A stretch of 64,000 nucleotides of DNA, taken from assembly GCA_963753225.1 (NCBI GenBank), contig CAVWBQ010000017.1, forward strand, positions 106,762-170,761, in the 5' to 3' direction. The DNA is from Palsa-504 sp963753225. Lineage in GTDB: Bacteria; Actinomycetota; Actinomycetes; Streptosporangiales; Streptosporangiaceae. How positions within the stretch are numbered: the first letter of the stretch is position 1; the number at the start of each line of letters is the position of its first letter. This document shows positions 41,196 to 49,556 of this stretch, piece after piece. The position numbers and the translations under genes were made by a program. The notes under the pieces were generated by a model. That model did no database searches. It saw nothing but the letters and a program-made list of their open reading frames with translations, and was not told where the DNA came from.

Positions 41196-42464
41196 ATGAC
41201 CAGGCTCTCAGCCCCGCCCCTGGCTCCTATCCCGGCGTGCCCGCCAGAGCAGCCACCCGACGAGATCACCCGCGGCCTGTTCGGCCTGGGCCGCCGGCTG
41301 ACGCGCACTCACCCGCTGGCCAGCGACGCTGTGCTGGCCGCCGTCCTGCTGGCCCTGTGCTCCGCGTGGCTGTCCTGGTCCAGCTGGGCCAGCTACAGCG
41401 CGGCCGTAGTGCAGACCGCGCTGATCGCTGTGCTCATCGTCCGCCGCCTCCATCCGTCCGCGGTCTTCCTGGCCGCCAGCGCCATCGCGTTCGCCCAGTG
41501 GTTGCTCGGCTTCCCGCTGCTCGGAGACGTCGCGCTGCTCGTCGCGCTGTACACGGTGGCGGCGCACGAGTCACGGATCCGCGCCCTGCTCGCCGCCGTA
41601 CTGCTCGAAGCGGGGGCGGTCATGGCGGCGGCCAAGTGGCAGCTGGCCGGCACGGTGCCGCGCTCGATGCTGTTCCTGTCCGCCATGGTAGTGGCCGCGC
41701 TGTTCGCCGGGCTGACGGCGGCCTCGGGCAGCAGGTACCTGGCCTGGATGGACGAGCGCGCCCGCAGGCTCGAGACCGAGCGGGATCAGCAGGCGGTGAT
41801 CGCGACGGCCGCCGAGCGGACCCGGATCGCCAGGGAACTGCACAACATCGTCTCGCACAGCCTGTCGGTGGTGATCACCCTGGCCGACGCGGCGGCCGTC
41901 GTCGGCCGGTCCGATCCCGCCCGCGGCGTCGAGGCGATGACCGAAACCTCCGAGATCGCTCGCCGCGCGCTGACCGACATGCGGGCGATGCTGGACGTGC
42001 TGCGGACCGACGAGCAGCCCGCCGGGCTGGCGCCGCAGCCCGGCCTTGATGACCTCGGTGCGCTCGTCGAGCGGATCCGGGCGACCGGGCTGCCGGTGGA
42101 CCTGTCGGTCGAGGGCACCCCGTTCCCGCTCGGCGCCGCGATCGAGCTGACCGCCTACCGTATCGCCCAGGAGGCGCTGACCAACACCTTGCGCCACGCC
42201 GTGGCCCGCCACGCGACGGTCACCATCGCCTACGACCAGCCTCGGCTCCGGGTGCGGATCGCCGACGACGGCACCGCGAAGGCGCCGGACGCGCGCCGCG
42301 GCCACGGCATCGAGGGCATGCGCGAACGGGCCGCGCTGCACGGCGGCACGCTGTGCGCCGGGCCGGACCCGGGTGCCCCCGAGGGCTGGCTGGTCGAGGC
42401 CACCCTGGTCGAGGCCACCATGGTTGAGGCCACCATGGTTGAGGCCACACTAGGCAGGCCCTGA
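41196..42464 (+). CDS. Two-component sensor histidine kinase (NarL-type partner)
   Basis: A 422-residue kinase. Four to five hydrophobic helices lie in the first 160 residues. The HisKA_3 dimerisation domain follows, with the phospho-acceptor His (about residue 216) in IARELHNIVSHSLSVVI, and then the HATPase domain with N-box AYRIAQEALTNTLRHA and G-box GHGIEGMRERAALHG. The Asp that usually follows the His is Asn here. A 4x15-bp tandem repeat near the 3' end adds VEATL/VEATM units. The last base overlaps the response regulator start (TGATG). The stimulus is unknown. Confidence 0.9.
   Translation: MTRLSAPPLAPIPACPPEQPPDEITRGLFGLGRRLTRTHPLASDAVLAAVLLALCSAWLSWSSWASYSAAVVQTALIAVLIVRRLHPSAVFLAASAIAFAQWLLGFPLLGDVALLVALYTVAAHESRIRALLAAVLLEAGAVMAAAKWQLAGTVPRSMLFLSAMVVAALFAGLTAASGSRYLAWMDERARRLETERDQQAVIATAAERTRIARELHNIVSHSLSVVITLADAAAVVGRSDPARGVEAMTETSEIARRALTDMRAMLDVLRTDEQPAGLAPQPGLDDLGALVERIRATGLPVDLSVEGTPFPLGAAIELTAYRIAQEALTNTLRHAVARHATVTIAYDQPRLRVRIADDGTAKAPDARRGHGIEGMRERAALHGGTLCAGPDPGAPEGWLVEATLVEATMVEATMVEATLGRP
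42390..42449. repeat. 15-bp tandem repeat at the 3' end of the kinase gene
   Basis: Four 15-bp units of the form YTGGTYGAGGCCACC encode the pentapeptide repeat LVEAT/MVEAT directly before the stop codon. The length is a multiple of three, so changes in copy number would keep the frame. Confidence 0.85.
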
Positions 42465-43138
42465 TGAGCGTCTCCATCTTGCTGGCGGACGACCAGCCGC
42501 TGCTGCGCCGCGGCTTCCGGATGATCCTCGAGGCCGAGGCCGACCTGACGGTGGTGGGCGAGGCGGGCAACGGGGAGGAAGCCGTCGAGCTCGCCCGCCG
42601 GCACACGCCAGACGTGGCACTGATGGACATCCGGATGCCGGGCACGGACGGTATCAAGGCAACCCAGCGGATCACGGCTGCCGGGCCGCTGCCCAAGGTA
42701 CTGGTGCTGACCACCTTCGACCTGGACCAGTATGCGTTCGGCGCGCTGCGGGCCGGCGCCAGCGGCTTTCTGCTCAAGGACGTGCGCCCCGGCGAGCTCG
42801 TCGCGGCCATCAGGACGGTCGCAGCCGGGGACGCGGTCGTCTCCCCGCGGGTGACGCGCCGCCTGCTCGAGGAGTACGCCCAGGTGCTCCCGCTGGGCCC
42901 GGGCCAGCGGGAGCAGCAGTACCCCCAGCTCGCCGCGCTGACCGAACGCGAGCGCGAGGTGCTCATCGCGGTGGCCAGGGGCCTGTCCAACACCGAGATC
43001 GCGGCCTCGCTGTTCGTCTCCGAGGCCACCGTGAAGTCCCACGTGGGCCGGATCCTGTCCAAGCTCACCCTGCGCGACCGGGTCCAGGTCGTGGTGCTGG
43101 CCTACGAAGCCGGCCTCATCCAGCCCGGGGTGTGCTAG
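42464..43138 (+). CDS. LuxR/NarL-family response regulator
   Basis: A 224-residue response regulator. The receiver domain has the acidic pair in LLADDQPLLRRG, the phospho-acceptor Asp (about residue 54) in VALMDIRMPGTDG, and the switch Thr and Lys in VLTTFDLDQY and FLLKDVRPGEL. The C-terminal LuxR HTH reads LTEREREVLIAVARGLSNTE and IAASLFVSEATVKSHVGRIL. It is translationally coupled to the kinase. Confidence 0.95.
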   Translation: MSVSILLADDQPLLRRGFRMILEAEADLTVVGEAGNGEEAVELARRHTPDVALMDIRMPGTDGIKATQRITAAGPLPKVLVLTTFDLDQYAFGALRAGASGFLLKDVRPGELVAAIRTVAAGDAVVSPRVTRRLLEEYAQVLPLGPGQREQQYPQLAALTEREREVLIAVARGLSNTEIAASLFVSEATVKSHVGRILSKLTLRDRVQVVVLAYEAGLIQPGVC

Positions 43139-43168
43139 AGGCCACCCGTTCGGCACCGTGGTGCGCGG

Positions 43169-43627
43169 TCAGATCCCCGGCCCGGATCCTTGCCGCGTGT
43201 CCAGTTCCGCCCACACGGCTTTGCCTGCTTCGGTCTCGCGCACTCCCCAGTTGCTGGCCAGCGCCTCCACCAGGATGAAACCGAAACCTGACTCGTCGAA
43301 CCCGTCCGGGATGCGCGGCTGTGGCCAGTGCCGGTCGGTGTCCTGGATCTCGATCAGCAGCCAGGTTCGCCCGGCATGCAGGTCCAGGGTTACGACATCA
43401 GTGCCCCTGGCGTGCCGGACTGCGTTGGTGACCAGCTCAGACACGAGCAGCGTTGCGGCCTCTTCCACGTGTGCCAGCCGCCAGGCGATCAGCACGGCGC
43501 GGGTGGCATACCGGGCCAGCCGCACCGAGTGGCCGACGGCCGGCAGCGTCATGCGCAGCAGCCGGGGGCTCTCCGCCCCGCCGGGACATGCATGAGCGGC
43601 ATAGAGCTCGCCATTTTCAACCGTCAT
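43169..43627 (-). CDS. ATP-binding anti-sigma regulatory factor (RsbW-like HATPase)
   Basis: A HATPase_c_2 protein of about 152 residues from the ATG at 43627 (169 residues from 43678). The N-box ELVTNAVRHA, DLHAGRTWLLIEIQDTD and the G-type segment ESGFGFILVEALASNWGV match the anti-sigma kinase family of actinomycetes. These proteins phosphorylate a STAS antagonist or bind a sigma factor; no partner is adjacent. Its 3' end converges on the response regulator gene, 30 bp apart. Confidence 0.82.
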   Translation of the reverse strand: MTVENGELYAAHACPGGAESPRLLRMTLPAVGHSVRLARYATRAVLIAWRLAHVEEAATLLVSELVTNAVRHARGTDVVTLDLHAGRTWLLIEIQDTDRHWPQPRIPDGFDESGFGFILVEALASNWGVRETEAGKAVWAELDTRQGSGPGI

Positions 43628-44017
43628 CACTTCAATCCCCAACCTCGTTATCCGCCGGGGGTGCCCGGCACTGCTCACGGCAGATCCGACCGCAGGCTCG
43701 TGGCCCCGCAGTAACTCTCGCGGTCATGGGCGCCGCCCACGACGTGCGCGTTCCCCGTGCTCTGTATCGCCTCAGAATCGGGCCTCGAGCTACGCCGGAA
43801 CTGAAGCGAGGCTTACCGTTTTCAGTAGATCTACCGACTAGTAGCTGAGTAACAGCTGACTACGAGCTGACCGTCACGGATATGCGCTGGTCACGGCTCC
43901 ACTCGGGCACTGCGCCGCTCGTGAAGCCGTCCTGGCCAGCCAAACACGGCACGATCTGCCGCGCATCCCCGGCCGGATGGCGCGGGGACGCACGGGCCTG
44001 GTCCGTCCCGGGCGCTG
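43628..44017. other. Intergenic stretch downstream of a discoidin gene
   Basis: The minus-strand frame from 44017 down to 43860 ends in DGFTSGAVPEWSRDQRISVT, which looks like a protein C-terminus but is out of frame with the discoidin gene above it. It could be the remains of a longer protein. Otherwise no gene is supported. Confidence 0.4.
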
Positions 44018-44557
44018 TCAGCCGGAGTAGACCTGGAATTCCCAGAGCGAGTAGCCGTACGGGGTGCCGCGGGCGGTGCCGTACATCCGGACATACCGCC
44101 CGGTGCCGGACACGGTGAGGGTCTGCGTTCCGCCGGTACCCGTCGTGGTGGCGTAGATCGATGTCCAGGTCGACCCGTCGGCCGAGACCTGGATCTGGAA
44201 CGCGCTGGCGTAGGCCGCCTCCCACTGCAGCGTGACCTGGCAGATCGACTGGGACGAACCCAGGTCGACCTCGAGCCATTGCGGGTCGCTGAACGCGCTG
44301 GACCACCGGGTGCCGGTGTTGCCGTCCACTGCGTTGGAGGCCGGGAAGCCCGCGTTCTCTGTCGAGGACGCGGTGGCCGTCTTGCCCAGCGCCACGTTCG
44401 TCGTCCCGCAACTGGCGGCCGCGGCCGTTGACGCCGGGCCCGGCGGGATGCCGACCGTCAGCGCGGCGGCCACCAGCAACCCGGCGACCAGGCTGAGCGT
44501 CGTGACGACGGCGGCCACGATCCGGTGCCGCGGCTCCGAACGCGAGGTGATGGTCAT
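44018..44557 (-). CDS. Secreted single F5/8 type C (discoidin/CBM32) domain protein
   Basis: A 179-residue protein. It has an N-terminal signal peptide (MTITSRSEPRHRIVAAVVTT, then LSLVAGLLVAAALTVG), followed by one complete F5/8C carbohydrate-binding domain: VALGKTATASSTENAGFPAS, NAVDGNTGTRWSSAF, PQWLEVDLGSSQSICQVTLQ and YGYSLWEFQVYSG. The domain is nearly identical in motif content to that of the protein at 46762. No catalytic domain follows; a stop comes right after the domain. Its promoter region shares a 37-bp motif with the gene at 46762, pointing to co-regulation by the ROK protein between them. Confidence 0.85.
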   Translation of the reverse strand: MTITSRSEPRHRIVAAVVTTLSLVAGLLVAAALTVGIPPGPASTAAAASCGTTNVALGKTATASSTENAGFPASNAVDGNTGTRWSSAFSDPQWLEVDLGSSQSICQVTLQWEAAYASAFQIQVSADGSTWTSIYATTTGTGGTQTLTVSGTGRYVRMYGTARGTPYGYSLWEFQVYSG

Positions 44558-44633
44558 AGCCGTCCTTCCGGGGCAAGAGGAGCCGTCCTCGGTCTGCCGC
44601 CGTGCCCAGCACGGCCCTGCGCGCGAAATGACT

Positions 44634-44670
44634 TGATATAGGGCTTATTTCAAAGCGAAACTTGACTAGG
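44634..44670 (-). promoter_or_regulatory. Shared promoter-proximal motif upstream of the small discoidin gene
   Basis: On the minus strand the motif has GTCAAGTTTCGCTTTGAAAT then AAGCCCTATATCA. It matches 46652-46688 at 30 of 37 positions and ends 76 bp before the ATG. It could hold both promoter and ROK operator. Confidence 0.65.
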
Positions 44671-44840
44671 CCAACACGACCCGTCAAGAACCCGCAAAAG
44701 GAAAATAGTGTTAACGCCGCCACGCCGAGTGAACCACGCCGTCAGGTCCTGCCTTACCGCTTCAGGGCCGCGTCCTGCCTAACCGCAACAATGTGACATT
44801 GATGCGGTTATAACCGTCACGATGTGACATCGTTGCGGTT

Positions 44841-45120
44841 AGTGCGCGTCAGTTATTAACACGCGGGTTTGATCTCGGGTGCGAGCGGGCGGGGCGGTAG
44901 CCGCACCGGCGGTACGGGGCGGCGGTGCAGGGGCGGCGGTACGGGGCGGCGGTGCGGGGCGGCGGTACGGGGCGGCGGTGCGGGGCGGCGGTACGGGGCG
45001 GCGGTTCTGGGTCGATGTGCCGGTGGTCCGGTTCTATGCGGACCAGCGGCACATCGACCCAGCGGTTAGCACATCAGCGCGCCAGAAATCCCGAAGCGAC
45101 GGGTTATTTTAAGACGCGCG
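44841..45120. repeat. Dispersed hairpin repeat, copy 2
   Basis: This copy has the same ends as copy 1 (32174-32362). The GC-rich tract between them is expanded into about eight 13-bp units of GGGGCGGCGGTAC or GGGGCGGCGGTGC. The stem GGGTCGATGTGCCGG pairs with CGGCACATCGACCC across a short loop. It lies between the small discoidin gene and the ROK gene. Confidence 0.8.
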
Positions 45121-45234
45121 CTTACGGACCCTGGTCCGGAGCACGCCCGGGCCGGAGCAAGCCCAGGCCGGAAGCATCCGGGAAGCGCGCGGCCCCGGCA
45201 GGGAGCTTGCCGTGCAGCGGGAGCCGGAGGCGCG

Positions 45235-45281
45235 CCAGAGCCAGAGCCAGAGTCAGAGCGAGAGCCAGAGTCAGAGTCAGC
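45235..45281. repeat. Hexanucleotide CAGAGC/CAGAGT repeat
   Basis: About eight imperfect copies of CAGAGY lie just downstream of the ROK stop codon (45299, minus strand). They are noncoding in the accepted annotation. Confidence 0.85.
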
Positions 45282-45298
45282 GCCGCAGCCGCCGGGGC

Positions 45299-46513
45299 TC
45301 AGCTGGCGGGGCGGTCGCTCTTCCTGGCCGTGAACGCCGTCCCGCTGAGAAGCGCCTCGATGGGCAGAGTGGCGGCGCCGAGGGCGACGGCGTCGGGGCC
45401 CAGGCGGCCGAGCTCGATCGAGGTCTGGGCGAGCGGATAGCGCAGGGAGTGCTCGCGCGCCGCGGCCCGGATCGCGGGCAGCAGCCGCTCGCCGAGCAGC
45501 AGGCCGGCCCATCCGCCGATGATGATCCGCTCGGGGTTGAACAGGTTGATCAGATCGCCGATGCTGACACCGAGGTACAGCGCGGCCTCGTCTAGCACCT
45601 CCGCCGCGCGCGGCGACGTCGCGGCCAGGCCGATCAGCGCGGTGAGCGCGGACTCCTGGTCGGCGCCGGACAGCGGGCTGCCGTACCGGTCGAGGATCGC
45701 CTCGGCACCGGCGTAGGCCTCCAGGCAGCCGCGCGCCCCGCACCGGCAGGTGCGGCCGCCCACCATGACCGTGGTGTGCCCCCACTCGACCGCGCTGGAC
45801 GTCGATCCCCGGTGGGCGGACCCGTGCGCGATGATGCTCGCGCCTACTCCCGAACCGATCAGGCAGACGACCGCGTGCTGCGTCCCCCGGCCCGCGCCGA
45901 ACCACAGCTCTGCCTGGCCCATCGTCTTGGCGCCGTTGTCGATGTGCAGCGGCAGGCTGGTGCCGGAACGCAGCAGCCGTTCCAGCGGGACCGCTTCCCA
46001 GCCGTAACTCTGCGCGTGCACGAGCGCGTCGGGCCCGTTCTCCACGATGCCGGGAACCCCGATCCCGACGCCCAGCACGGCCGCAGGGCTCACGCCGCTG
46101 CGGGCCAGCACCTCGGCCAGCCCCGCCAGGATCGCCGTCACGATCACGCCGACGTCATGCTGCCGGGGATCCAGCGGGTAATCGACCTTGGCGCGTTCGG
46201 TCATGGTCATGTCATACAGCTCGACGCGGACCCGGATCTCGCCCACGTCGACCCCGATGACGTAACCGTAGTCTGGGTTGACCTCCAGCAGGACGCGCGG
46301 GCGGCCGCCGTCGGAGTCCACCGACCCGGCCTCGACCACGATGCCCTCGTCGATGAGCTCCCGAACCACATTGCTGACCGAGGCCGGGCTGAGCCCGGTG
46401 GCCGCGCTCAGCTCCGGCCGGCTCTGCGGCTGGTCGAAGAACAGCGACGTCAGCAGCACCGACCGGTTGTCGCGGCGCAGGTCACGAACGGTCCATCGCC
46501 GTCGCTCGCGCAT
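45299..46513 (-). CDS. ROK-family transcriptional regulator (NagC/XylR type)
   Basis: A 404-residue protein. The N-terminal winged HTH reads FFDQPQSRPELSAATGLSPA then SVSNVVRELIDEGIV. The ROK sugar-binding domain has the ATP-motif-like GVDVGEIRVRVELYD, GVGIGVPGIVENGPD, LIGSGVGASIIAHG and the zinc motif CRCGARGCLEAYAG. Such proteins usually repress sugar-utilisation genes and respond to a sugar or phosphosugar. It sits between two discoidin-type secreted genes that share an upstream motif, so they are its likely targets. Confidence 0.9.
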   Translation of the reverse strand: MRERRRWTVRDLRRDNRSVLLTSLFFDQPQSRPELSAATGLSPASVSNVVRELIDEGIVVEAGSVDSDGGRPRVLLEVNPDYGYVIGVDVGEIRVRVELYDMTMTERAKVDYPLDPRQHDVGVIVTAILAGLAEVLARSGVSPAAVLGVGIGVPGIVENGPDALVHAQSYGWEAVPLERLLRSGTSLPLHIDNGAKTMGQAELWFGAGRGTQHAVVCLIGSGVGASIIAHGSAHRGSTSSAVEWGHTTVMVGGRTCRCGARGCLEAYAGAEAILDRYGSPLSGADQESALTALIGLAATSPRAAEVLDEAALYLGVSIGDLINLFNPERIIIGGWAGLLLGERLLPAIRAAAREHSLRYPLAQTSIELGRLGPDAVALGAATLPIEALLSGTAFTARKSDRPAS

Positions 46514-46651
46514 GCTCCCCCCAAAGAGGCCCCGTCTGGTCAGACCTTATTACAAGGCTTTCACGAAACGTTTATACCGGCCGCCGGGCAAAACGGGCAA
46601 TTCCCTCATGACTGCACAGATTCGTGCCCAGATCTTGACGGTACGTGTTGG

Positions 46652-46688
46652 ACCAGTTAAGTTACGCCATGAAATAAGCCTTATATCA
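46652..46688 (+). promoter_or_regulatory. Shared promoter-proximal motif upstream of the large discoidin gene
   Basis: It includes AGTTAAGTTACGCCATGAAA and TAAGCCTTATATCA and matches the inverse of 44634-44670 at 30 of 37 positions. It ends 73 bp before the ATG at 46762, almost the same distance as in the other gene. Confidence 0.65.
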
Positions 46689-46761
46689 ACACTGATGGGC
46701 CAAAACGTGGCCAGGTCAGGAGGATTCCAGCCCCGGGTGCCACTAGTCCAGGAGCGTGCCC

Positions 46762-48975
46762 ATGTCTCTCGCCTCACCCCGCCGCCTGCTCCCTCGCCTG
46801 CTCCCTCGCCTGCTCCCTCACGCGCTCGCCGTCGCGTCTCTGATCTGTACCGGGCTCGTGCTGCCCGGCGCGATCCCGACGGCAGCGGCCGCCACCTGCG
46901 CGACCACCAACATCGCGCAAGGCAAGGCCGCCACCGCGTCCTCCACCGAGAACGCCAGCTTCCCCGCCTCCAACGCGGTAGACGGCAACACCGGCACGCG
47001 CTGGTCCAGCGCCTTCTCCGACCCGCAATGGCTCGAGGTCGACCTCGGCAGCAGCCAGTCCATCTGCCAGGTCACCCTGCAATGGGAGACCGCCTACGGC
47101 AAGGCCTTCCAGATCCAGACCTCCGCCGATAACGCCACCTGGACCACCATCTACTCCACCACCATAGGAACCGGCGGAACCCAGAACCTCACCGTCACCG
47201 GGACCGGCCGGTACATCCGCATGTACGGCACCGCCCGCGCCACCCAGTACGGCTACTCCCTCTGGGAATTCCAGGTCTTCGGCCCCTCCTCAGGCGGCGG
47301 CGGCACCGGCTGCACCGGGCAGTCCAACACGCCGAACTTCGGCCCGAACGTCTACGTCTTCGACCCGAGCATGTCCAGCTCGAGCATCCAGACCACACTC
47401 AACAACGTCTTCAACACGCAGAAGCTCAACCAGTTCGGCACCCAGCGGTACGCGCTGCTGTTCAAGCCGGGCACCTACAGCGCCGAAGCCAACATCGGCT
47501 ACTACACCTCGATCCAGGGCCTGGGGCAGAACCCGGATGACGTCACCATCAACGGCGACGTGACCGTCGATTCGTTCGACGGCACCGGCAACGCCACGCA
47601 GAACTTCTGGCGGTCGGCGGAGAACCTGGCCATCAACCCCTCCGCCGGGAGTGACCGGTGGGCCGTGGCCCAGGCCGGCCCGTTCCGCCGGGTCGACGTG
47701 CACGGCGGCCTCGAGCTCTACCCGGCCAGCTACGGCTACGCCAGCGGCGGCTACATCGCGGACACCAAGGTGTCCGGCCAGGTGTCAAGCGTGTCGCAGC
47801 AGCAGTGGTACTCCGCCGACAGCAACTTCGGCAGCTGGAGCGGCTCGGTCTGGAACATGGTGTTCTCCGGGGTGACCGGCGCGCCGGGCCAGAGCTTCCC
47901 GAGCCCGCCGATGACGACGCTGGCCACCACGCCCGTCGCGCGCGACGTCCCGTACCTGTACGTCGACTCGTCCGGCAACTACCACGTGTTCCTGCCCAGC
48001 CTGCGGACGAACGCGTCCGGCGCCAGCTGGGCCAGCGGCTCCACCCCTGGCACCTCGCTGCCGATGAGCCAGTTCTTCGTGGCCACCCCGTCGAACACCG
48101 CTGCCCAGATCAACGCGGCACTGGCGCAGGGCTGCAACCTGTTCTTCACCCCGGGTGTCTACAACATCAACCAGACGATCAACGTCACGAACCCGAACAC
48201 GGTGGTGCTCGGCGTCGGTTTCCCGACCCTCATCCCGCAAAACGGCGTGAACACCATGCAGGTCGCGGACGTGGACGGGGTCCGGATCGACGGCCTGCTG
48301 TTCGACGCGGGCACGACCAACTCCAGCGCCCTGCTGACGGTCGGCACCCAGGGCTCGACCGCGAGCCACGCGGGCAACCCGATCTCGGTGCAGGACACCT
48401 TCTTCCGCATCGGCGGTGACATCGCGGGCAAGGCCACCAACAGCCTGGTCGTCAACGCCAATAACACCCTGGTCGACGACATCTGGGCCTGGCGTGCCGA
48501 TCACGGCAACTCGGGCACGGTGGGCTGGACCGTCAACACCGCCGCGCACGGCCTGGTCGTCAACGGAGCCAACGTGCTGGCGACCGGCCTGTTCGTCGAG
48601 CACTACCAGAACTACGACGTGCAGTGGAACGGCAACGGCGGCGAGACCATCTTCTTCCAGAACGAGATGCCGTACGACCCGCCGAACCAGGCCGCCTGGA
48701 TGAACGGCTCATCCGACGGATACGCCGCCTACGAGGTGGCCCCGAACGTCACCAGCCACCAGGCGTACGGGATGGGCAGCTACTGCTACTTCAACGTCAA
48801 CCCGGCGGTGGTTGCGGATCACGCCTTCGAGGCGCCGACTGGATCGGGCATCCACTTCCACGACCTGCTCACCGTGTCCCTAGGCGGGGTCGGCGTGATC
48901 AAGCACGTCATCAACTCCACCGGCGGGGCGACGCCCTCCAAAACCACCCCGGTGGACGTCACCAGTTATCCCTGA
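46762..48975 (+). CDS. Secreted discoidin-domain protein with right-handed beta-helix
   Basis: A 737-residue secreted protein. The start ATG at 46762 has AGGAG at 46750-46754. The signal peptide includes a repeated RLLPRLLPRLLP segment, then ALAVASLICTGLVLPGAIPT. Residues about 45-175 form an F5/8C domain; a Ser/Gly linker follows, and then a long domain with pectate-lyase-like beta-helix features (KPGTYSAEANIGYYTSIQGL, TPGVYNINQTINVTNPNTVV, DGVRIDGLLFDAG). Related actinomycete proteins are annotated only as coagulation factor 5/8 proteins; a polysaccharide-degrading role (glucanase or lyase) is likely but unproven. It is probably regulated by the ROK protein. Confidence 0.85.
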   Translation: MSLASPRRLLPRLLPRLLPHALAVASLICTGLVLPGAIPTAAAATCATTNIAQGKAATASSTENASFPASNAVDGNTGTRWSSAFSDPQWLEVDLGSSQSICQVTLQWETAYGKAFQIQTSADNATWTTIYSTTIGTGGTQNLTVTGTGRYIRMYGTARATQYGYSLWEFQVFGPSSGGGGTGCTGQSNTPNFGPNVYVFDPSMSSSSIQTTLNNVFNTQKLNQFGTQRYALLFKPGTYSAEANIGYYTSIQGLGQNPDDVTINGDVTVDSFDGTGNATQNFWRSAENLAINPSAGSDRWAVAQAGPFRRVDVHGGLELYPASYGYASGGYIADTKVSGQVSSVSQQQWYSADSNFGSWSGSVWNMVFSGVTGAPGQSFPSPPMTTLATTPVARDVPYLYVDSSGNYHVFLPSLRTNASGASWASGSTPGTSLPMSQFFVATPSNTAAQINAALAQGCNLFFTPGVYNINQTINVTNPNTVVLGVGFPTLIPQNGVNTMQVADVDGVRIDGLLFDAGTTNSSALLTVGTQGSTASHAGNPISVQDTFFRIGGDIAGKATNSLVVNANNTLVDDIWAWRADHGNSGTVGWTVNTAAHGLVVNGANVLATGLFVEHYQNYDVQWNGNGGETIFFQNEMPYDPPNQAAWMNGSSDGYAAYEVAPNVTSHQAYGMGSYCYFNVNPAVVADHAFEAPTGSGIHFHDLLTVSLGGVGVIKHVINSTGGATPSKTTPVDVTSYP

Positions 48976-48986
48976 CCCGTAAAGCT

Positions 48987-49018
48987 GAGCGGCACGGCCT
49001 CATCGGGCCGTGCCGCTC
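48987..49018. terminator. Bidirectional terminator hairpin
   Basis: A perfect 13-bp stem, GAGCGGCACGGCC paired with GGCCGTGCCGCTC, with a 6-base loop. It lies between the stop of the large discoidin gene (plus) and the 3' end of tRNA-Cys (minus), so it can end both transcripts. Confidence 0.8.
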
Positions 49019-49035
49019 GGGTCATGGGATCGTGG

Positions 49036-49107
49036 AGGCGGAGACGGGAATCGAACCCGTGTACAGGGCTTTGCAGGCCCTTGCCTAAGCCACTCGGCCA
49101 CTCCGCC
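49036..49107 (-). tRNA. tRNA-Cys(GCA)
   Basis: The minus strand folds into a cloverleaf with acceptor GGCGGAG/CTCCGCC, anticodon stem AGGGC/GCCCT and loop CTGCAAA (anticodon GCA), and T arm ACGGG-TTCGATT-CCCGT. A genomic CCA follows (49035-49033). Confidence 0.95.
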
Positions 49108-49144
49108 ACAAAGGGCATGCCGCAAGGGCATACGGACCCCTCTG

Positions 49145-49217
49145 AGCGGACGACGGGATTCGAACCCGCGACCCTCACCTTGGCAAGGTGATGCTCTACC
49201 AGCTGAGCCACGTCCGC
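49145..49217 (-). tRNA. tRNA-Gly(GCC)
   Basis: Acceptor GCGGACG/CGTCCGC, anticodon stem TCACC/GGTGA with loop TTGCCAA (anticodon GCC), and T arm GCGGG-TTCGAAT-CCCGT. It lies 37 bp upstream of tRNA-Cys and is probably co-transcribed with it. CCA is not encoded. Confidence 0.95.
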
Positions 49218-49290
49218 ATCGCACCCTTGGGGTGCGATCAGAACTGTAGTCGATCCTGCCGCTCGCGCAAACTCAGATCGCCTGCCGATG

Positions 49291-49514
49291 TCACCTCAAG
49301 TTTCCGACATATTCCGCATAGCCGTACACTCCGGACACGTGCTCAGCGATCTCGCGCAGCGTCCATGCCGGCTCGCGCGGCGCGTCCCATGCGCCTGACC
49401 AGCTATTTCGTAGCCGCCGACGACCGGCCGGCCGGCCCAGGCGTGCCAGCTCATGGCGATGGACGCAGGACTTCCCGACACCTCGACGACGAGCCGCGCG
49501 GGGTTAGCTGTCAT
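49291..49514 (-). pseudogene. DinB-like protein remnant
   Basis: From the ATG at 49514 the minus strand reads MTANPARLVVEVSGSPASIA. After about 40 residues the frame changes; the other frame then reads AWDAPREPAWTLREIAEHVS then GVYGYAEYVG and stops at 49291. The pieces look like a short DinB/YfiT-type segment. It is divergent from the ArsR gene, whose operator lies directly next to it. Confidence 0.4.
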
Positions 49515-49515
49515 C

Positions 49516-49533
49516 TTTCGATGCTGGTCGAAA
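49516..49533. promoter_or_regulatory. Inverted repeat upstream of the ArsR-type gene
   Basis: TTTCGA-TGCTGG-TCGAAA is an 18-bp symmetric site. A third half-site TCGAAA lies at about 49550-49555, directly before the ATG at 49557. The position suits autorepression of the regulator and control of the divergent remnant. Confidence 0.55.
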
Positions 49534-49556
49534 AATACTTGAGCTAGCGTCGAAAT

